From Garcia nutans (lineage: Eukaryota > Streptophyta > Magnoliopsida > Malpighiales > Euphorbiaceae), in assembly GCA_947685225.1 (NCBI GenBank), contig CANTUV010000004.1, forward strand, positions 12,245,001 through 12,309,000: DNA of 64,000 nucleotides. Reading direction: 5' to 3'. A program made the translations under genes and the position numbers. How positions within the stretch are numbered: the first letter of the stretch is position 1; every line of letters starts with the position of its first letter. The notes beneath the pieces are model-generated. The model was not told the DNA's origin. It ran no database searches and was given only the letters and a program-made list of their open reading frames with translations. This document shows, piece by piece, positions 60,152-64,000 of the stretch.

Positions 60152-62107
60152 GTTATGCCATTTTTTAGATTTTGTGTATAAGAGTGTATTTTTATAATGT
60201 AAATGATTTAAATGTATTAAAATATGTTTTTAATAATATAAATAAACTTAAAACACAAATTTAATTGTAGTAGAATGGAATTCTAATTTTGAAGTAAGGA
60301 AAGGCTAAATTTTTGATATTTTGTAGGAGTGATGTGTAATTATGGTTTAATGTTGAAATGCCATTAATGTGATACTAAATGATTATTTGTTATCACATTT
60401 GGTTTAGGCATTGAGGGAGGTTGATTTGCTTCATCCAAGTGGTGAAGGGCGAGTTGGAAAGATTGGATTGAAGGTTGTTTTTAGCTTGCTTTGGGTTGCT
60501 AGTAGAGGTATGTACAAACATTGAATATATTGTTTATATTTGCATGACATTTGGACTTAAAACATTTTGGTTGGAAAATGTGTTAAGCTACTTGGTTCAT
60601 TGATTATGTATGAATAATGTGCTATGACATTTGTAATGTCATATATGTGTTAAATGCATTGTGAAAAGCCACTGATAATGGCTAATTTGTGTAACATGTG
60701 AAATATGCATATTATGTGAAAATACCCAAAGTAATTAGGTAATGTGTTGTGAATGCAAAAATGAGATATGTGTAATAATGAAATGAATTGATATTGATAA
60801 AAATGAGAAAAATGAGAAAAATGAGAAAGATGTGAAAAATGAGAAAAGTGAGAAAAAAATGTCAAAATAAGGCAATGTGCCTAGGTTGAATATGTGAAAA
60901 TGAGAAAGAGATTAATAATGAGAAATATGAATAAATTGTGTGCCTAGTATGTTATTCAATTTTCATAATTCTGGGTTTGCCGGCATGCCTATGATTACCT
61001 ACGGGCTATACGCTGGAATGGTGAAAAGACTGGGTCGTAAGCTAGGCCAGCTGATAAATATGATGTTTTTAGGGTGAAAAGACTGGGTCATAAGCCCTAA
61101 AAACTATAGCAGTCTAGCCGGGTTGAGGACCAAGATACTGGGGCCTAAAGGTCTAGCCGAGTTGAGGTCCAAGAGACTGGGGCTATTACATTATCCATTG
61201 ATATATATATTGCCTATGGGGCTAGATACATGGTGTCATTATGGACCAAAGCAGTAACTCTGAAATTTGAATAGTATATTAGATCCTTTTTGGGCCTATT
61301 CTTGTCATTGTTTTAATGTGAATTATGAATTATGAAATATTTGGAAAATATAAGAAAATGGAATGATGTGACATCTATATGCATTATGCATTGGCATTGA
61401 ATTGAGTTTTATTGTTATTATCAAAGTTTGTACCACTAGGTTTCGGCTTAGCACAATTTTTTACATCGCGTAGGTGACAGGGTAGACCCAGTTGAGCCAG
61501 AGAGTTCTTCTAGACTAGGTCGGGTCTAGACTTATAGTTGAGCTTGTTGAGTTGCTATCGAGATCAGAAACACTACCAGCAGCATGTATATATTTTAATG
61601 TTATTGTACATTTTGAGTATTATGCATAATATATTATGTTTTGGATTTTACGTATTGTATATTATAAAGAATATTTGGGTCAATGTATTTGAAATGGTAG
61701 AGTAAGTGTGTTTTAAATTATATATATCTATAAGTATAAATATTTGAGAAACTTGGTGAAATTGAGAAGTATGGTTGAGATGGTGATTGGAAATTATTTA
61801 GGAGTGTTTTCTTTTTTGCAGAATGAGTAATTGCTAAATTTTGGGATATCCAAATTACAGACAAAACTCTGGCGAATTTTTCCCAGAGATTTTTATATAT
61901 ATTATTTATTTTGGGTTCTTATAACAAGTAAATAATATTTATATTTTATTTAATTTTTATATATTTAGAATTTGAAATTTTAAATTGGAAATGTGAAAAA
62001 AAAATTTAGTAAACTGGTTTGTGACATTTTTGTACCGTCTATGCATATTTTACATATACTGGAAATATGTATTGTACGTATATAGGGTATAAGAGTATTA
62101 CATTTCA

Positions 62108-62361
62108 TATCATAATTTAATAAATGTAACTCTAGAATCATAAAGGCATTTTCATGAATTTCTATCACTTTAGGATTTTTGTTTCGAAAATATAATTTCG
62201 TCAAAACCTGGATCAAATTTTTAACTTTTAAGCTTATCTTACCCTACTTTCTTACTTATTTCAAATGTCCAAGTCACTCTTATCATTGTACACAATCCAT
62301 TATGAATATTTAATAGAGAATCAATATTTAAATTTTCAAACATTACAGCTACTGCATTACA
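62108..62361 (-). mobile_element. LTR D, right part (minus-strand LTR start)
   Basis: Begins after the TSD TTTCA of LTR E. Ends CATTACA at 62361 (or 62346), so on the minus strand the LTR begins TGTAATG. Bases 62362-62414 are unassigned. Confidence 0.55.
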
Positions 62362-62414
62362 ACTATTGCAATACCCCAATTTTGTTAACCTACTCATAAA
62401 AGTTGATAGGAAGG

Positions 62415-63339
62415 TGTGAGCGGGGATTTTCTCTCCCACTCCCGGTGGAATAGTTCTTACAACTTTGGCACTGTTAGGCTCAGGGCCTTAGAGAACATGA
62501 GCCTAAACTTGAAGAAAATGGAGTCGCCATCCAGACGGGCTGGGAAAAAAAGGGGTGGATGACTCGATTCCTAATGAATCCCCAACCTCCTATTGGGTTC
62601 GGAAAGTTGGGTATGCGTGGGAAAGGTGAAAAATGGCCCAGCACCCCTACAGTGTCCAGTTCATTGGAACCAACCTCCTTTTTAGGTCTTAATATTTTAA
62701 AATTCTTAAATATAATGATATTATCCAAACTACATGCAACCATAAGAATAAACAAATACTTTATTAAAAATCATAGCAATGTTCAAACAAAAAAAATAAA
62801 TGGACACCCATTCGAGGATGGAAACATGTCCTTACATTGTCCAATGTCTAAAACTAAATAGGACACCCACCAAAAGGTGAAAATGTGTCCTTTACATTTA
62901 TCCTGAAATATGAAAATAATAAAATTACATGAAGATTAATTAATGAGGTGCCCAATTATGGAAACATACCTCTTATAATTTTAATAAATAAATAATAATA
63001 AAGAAACTATTCATCCATGATAAATTAAATAAATCAAACATCAAAAGTAAATAAATTGATCACCAAAACATATAAACTACATAACCAAATCCAAAATTAA
63101 TAAATCAATAAATGTATAAGCTTAGGGTTCACATCTTAAATTAGGGTTTCTTGAATTTTAATATCTAAATTAGGGTTTTAAATAAAGGAAGTTAAACACA
63201 AAGACTTATAATATACAAATAAATATTGACCCCTTTGACGAGCCCATCTGGAAGTCTCGCTATTGAAAATTGAGATTTTAGGGTTTTCAAATTCTATTAT
63301 TAAAGTGATATCTAAGGGTAAAAAAATTAAAGGTCTACA
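62415..63339 (-). mobile_element. Element G 3' LTR (Tat type)
   Basis: The plus strand starts TGTGAGCGGGG and ends GGTCTACA, so on the minus strand it begins TGTAGACC like element A. 925 bp, much shorter than the A LTR; the conserved Tat LTR 3' block (62430-62890) is intact. No PBS on its left; the polypurine tract is on its right, so it is the 3' LTR. Left flank GAAGG (62410-62414) would be its TSD. Confidence 0.85.
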
Positions 63340-63351
63340 GTTTGCCCCCCT
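63340..63351 (-). other. Polypurine tract of element G
   Basis: The reverse complement is AGGGGGGCAAAC, touching the LTR. Confidence 0.8.
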
Positions 63352-63465
63352 ACTTGAGTGATCTGAGACTACAACAAAAGAGAGCAAAAAGCAATGTAAT
63401 TTTTGAATGGGTTCAGAGTCATACTGGATTCTGTAACCAAGCTTGGTTTGAGTTTTGGACTAAAA

Positions 63466-64000
63466 AATAATTTGGGTTCTGGACCCGTGGTGAGTTCTGG
63501 ACTTAAAAAAATTTGGGTTCTGGACCCGAGGCAAGTTCTGGACTTAAGAAATAATTTAGGTTCTGGACCGAAAAATAATTTGGGTTCTGGACCCAAGATA
63601 AGTTCTGGAGTTAAGAAATAATTTGGGTTCTGAACCTGAGGTAAGTTCCAGACTTAAGAAATAATTTGGGTTCTAGACCCGAGATAAGTTATAGACTTAA
63701 GAAATAATTTGGGTTTAGACCCGAGATAAGTTTTGAATTTAAAAGTGTTTGGGTTCTGGATCCGGTGGTGAGTTCTGGACTTTAAAAATAATTTGGGTTC
63801 TGGACCAGGGATAAGTTTTGGACTTAAGAAATAATTTGGTTTCTAGACAAGAGATAAGTTCTAGACTTAAAAATGATTAAGCTCTAGACACGGGGTAAGT
63901 TCTGGACTTTAAAAATAATTTGAGTTCTGGATCCGAGATAAGTTCTAGACTTTAAAAATAATTTGGGTTCTGGACCCGGAGTAAGTTATGGACTTAAGAA
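63466..64000 (-). repeat. 43-bp tandem array in element G 3' UTR
   Basis: About 12 units to the window edge; on the plus strand each holds AATAATTTGGGTTCTGGACC, then CGAGATAAGTTCTGGACTTAAG. Read on the minus strand, the core CTCGGGTCCAGAACCCAAAT matches the element A array core. The array runs beyond the window. Confidence 0.9.

Larger units (their letters stand above)
34335..62102 (+). mobile_element. Solo LTR E (Tekay-like), split by element A
   Basis: The left part 34335-35359 starts TGTAACATCC; the right part 60157-62102 ends AGTATTACA. Together they are 2971 bp, about the same as the full LARD LTRs. The TSD TTTCA stands at 34330-34334 and 62103-62107. No PBS or internal domain is present, so it is a solo LTR formed by intra-element recombination. 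A TTATAAAA box lies at 34691-34698, a GTAAGT-like donor at 34868, and two 'gaccaaga.actgggg' repeats around 61010-61190. Confidence 0.88.

Noticed and set aside
62341..62366. Exact right end of LTR D
   Set aside because: Two CATTACA words give two equally good 4/5 TSD matches, so I did not choose one with confidence.

Overview
This window is plant nuclear DNA, almost certainly from a eudicot. It consists almost entirely of nested LTR retrotransposons of the Ty3/gypsy superfamily and looks like gene-poor heterochromatin. I see no conventional host gene, tRNA gene, rRNA gene, CRISPR array or bacterial feature. The evidence is AT-rich sequence, plant-type primer binding sites (PBS; matching tRNA-Asp, tRNA-Arg and initiator tRNA-Met), polypurine tracts, TG...CA long terminal repeats, target-site duplications (TSDs), and Athila-type and Tat-type gag/pol proteins. 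The species cannot be named from the sequence.

Left part (1-6604): the 3' portion of a Tekay-like LTR (1-2006) abuts a truncated minus-strand Tat element, Tat1 (gag, leader, PBS, partial LTR; 2007 to about 5731). Next come a broken Athila-like gag fragment (about 5732-6063) and a piece of another Tat LTR (6064-6604).

Athila block (6605-19072, plus strand): this is a near-complete Athila-lineage element. It has LTRs at 7005-8589 and 17486-19072, a tRNA-Asp PBS, gag, protease, RT, RNase H and integrase interrupted by a few stops and frameshifts, and an env-position ORF. A polypurine tract and 3' UTR also lie upstream of the 5' LTR, as if left over from a second copy sharing that LTR.

Tat2 block (19073-29409, minus strand): a Tat-lineage element with gag, protease, RT, two RNase H domains and integrase. 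It carries an oppositely oriented extra ORF (19163-20471) that appears to contain an 85-bp spliceable intron. Its 5' LTR is 28080-29409. To the right lie the PBS and LTR of a further minus-strand element (29410 to about 31290).

Nested stack (about 31291-62361): five layers, each boundary read directly. A decayed Tat LTR carrying a hAT-like MITE (TSD CATGTTTC) holds an old minus-strand solo LTR 'D'. D holds a plus-strand solo LTR 'E' (TSD TTTCA). E holds a coding-poor Tat derivative 'A' (35360-60151, TSD GTTAT). The 3' LTR of A holds a minus-strand LARD-like complex (44581-59494, TSD GATGT) with three LTRs and two internal domains.

Right edge (62415-64000): the 3' LTR and tandem-repeat 3' UTR of another minus-strand Tat element 'G', which leaves the window.

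The most unusual signal is a recurrent GC-rich palindromic module of the CACGGCCGTG type. It occurs inside LTRs of unrelated families and once more upstream of the Athila env-position ORF. Near-identical phrases are shared between the Athila LTR and the LARD LTR. Other points of interest are two cases of shared-LTR tandem structure, the antisense ORF with an intron, and homologous but differently sized 3' UTR repeat arrays in two Tat elements.
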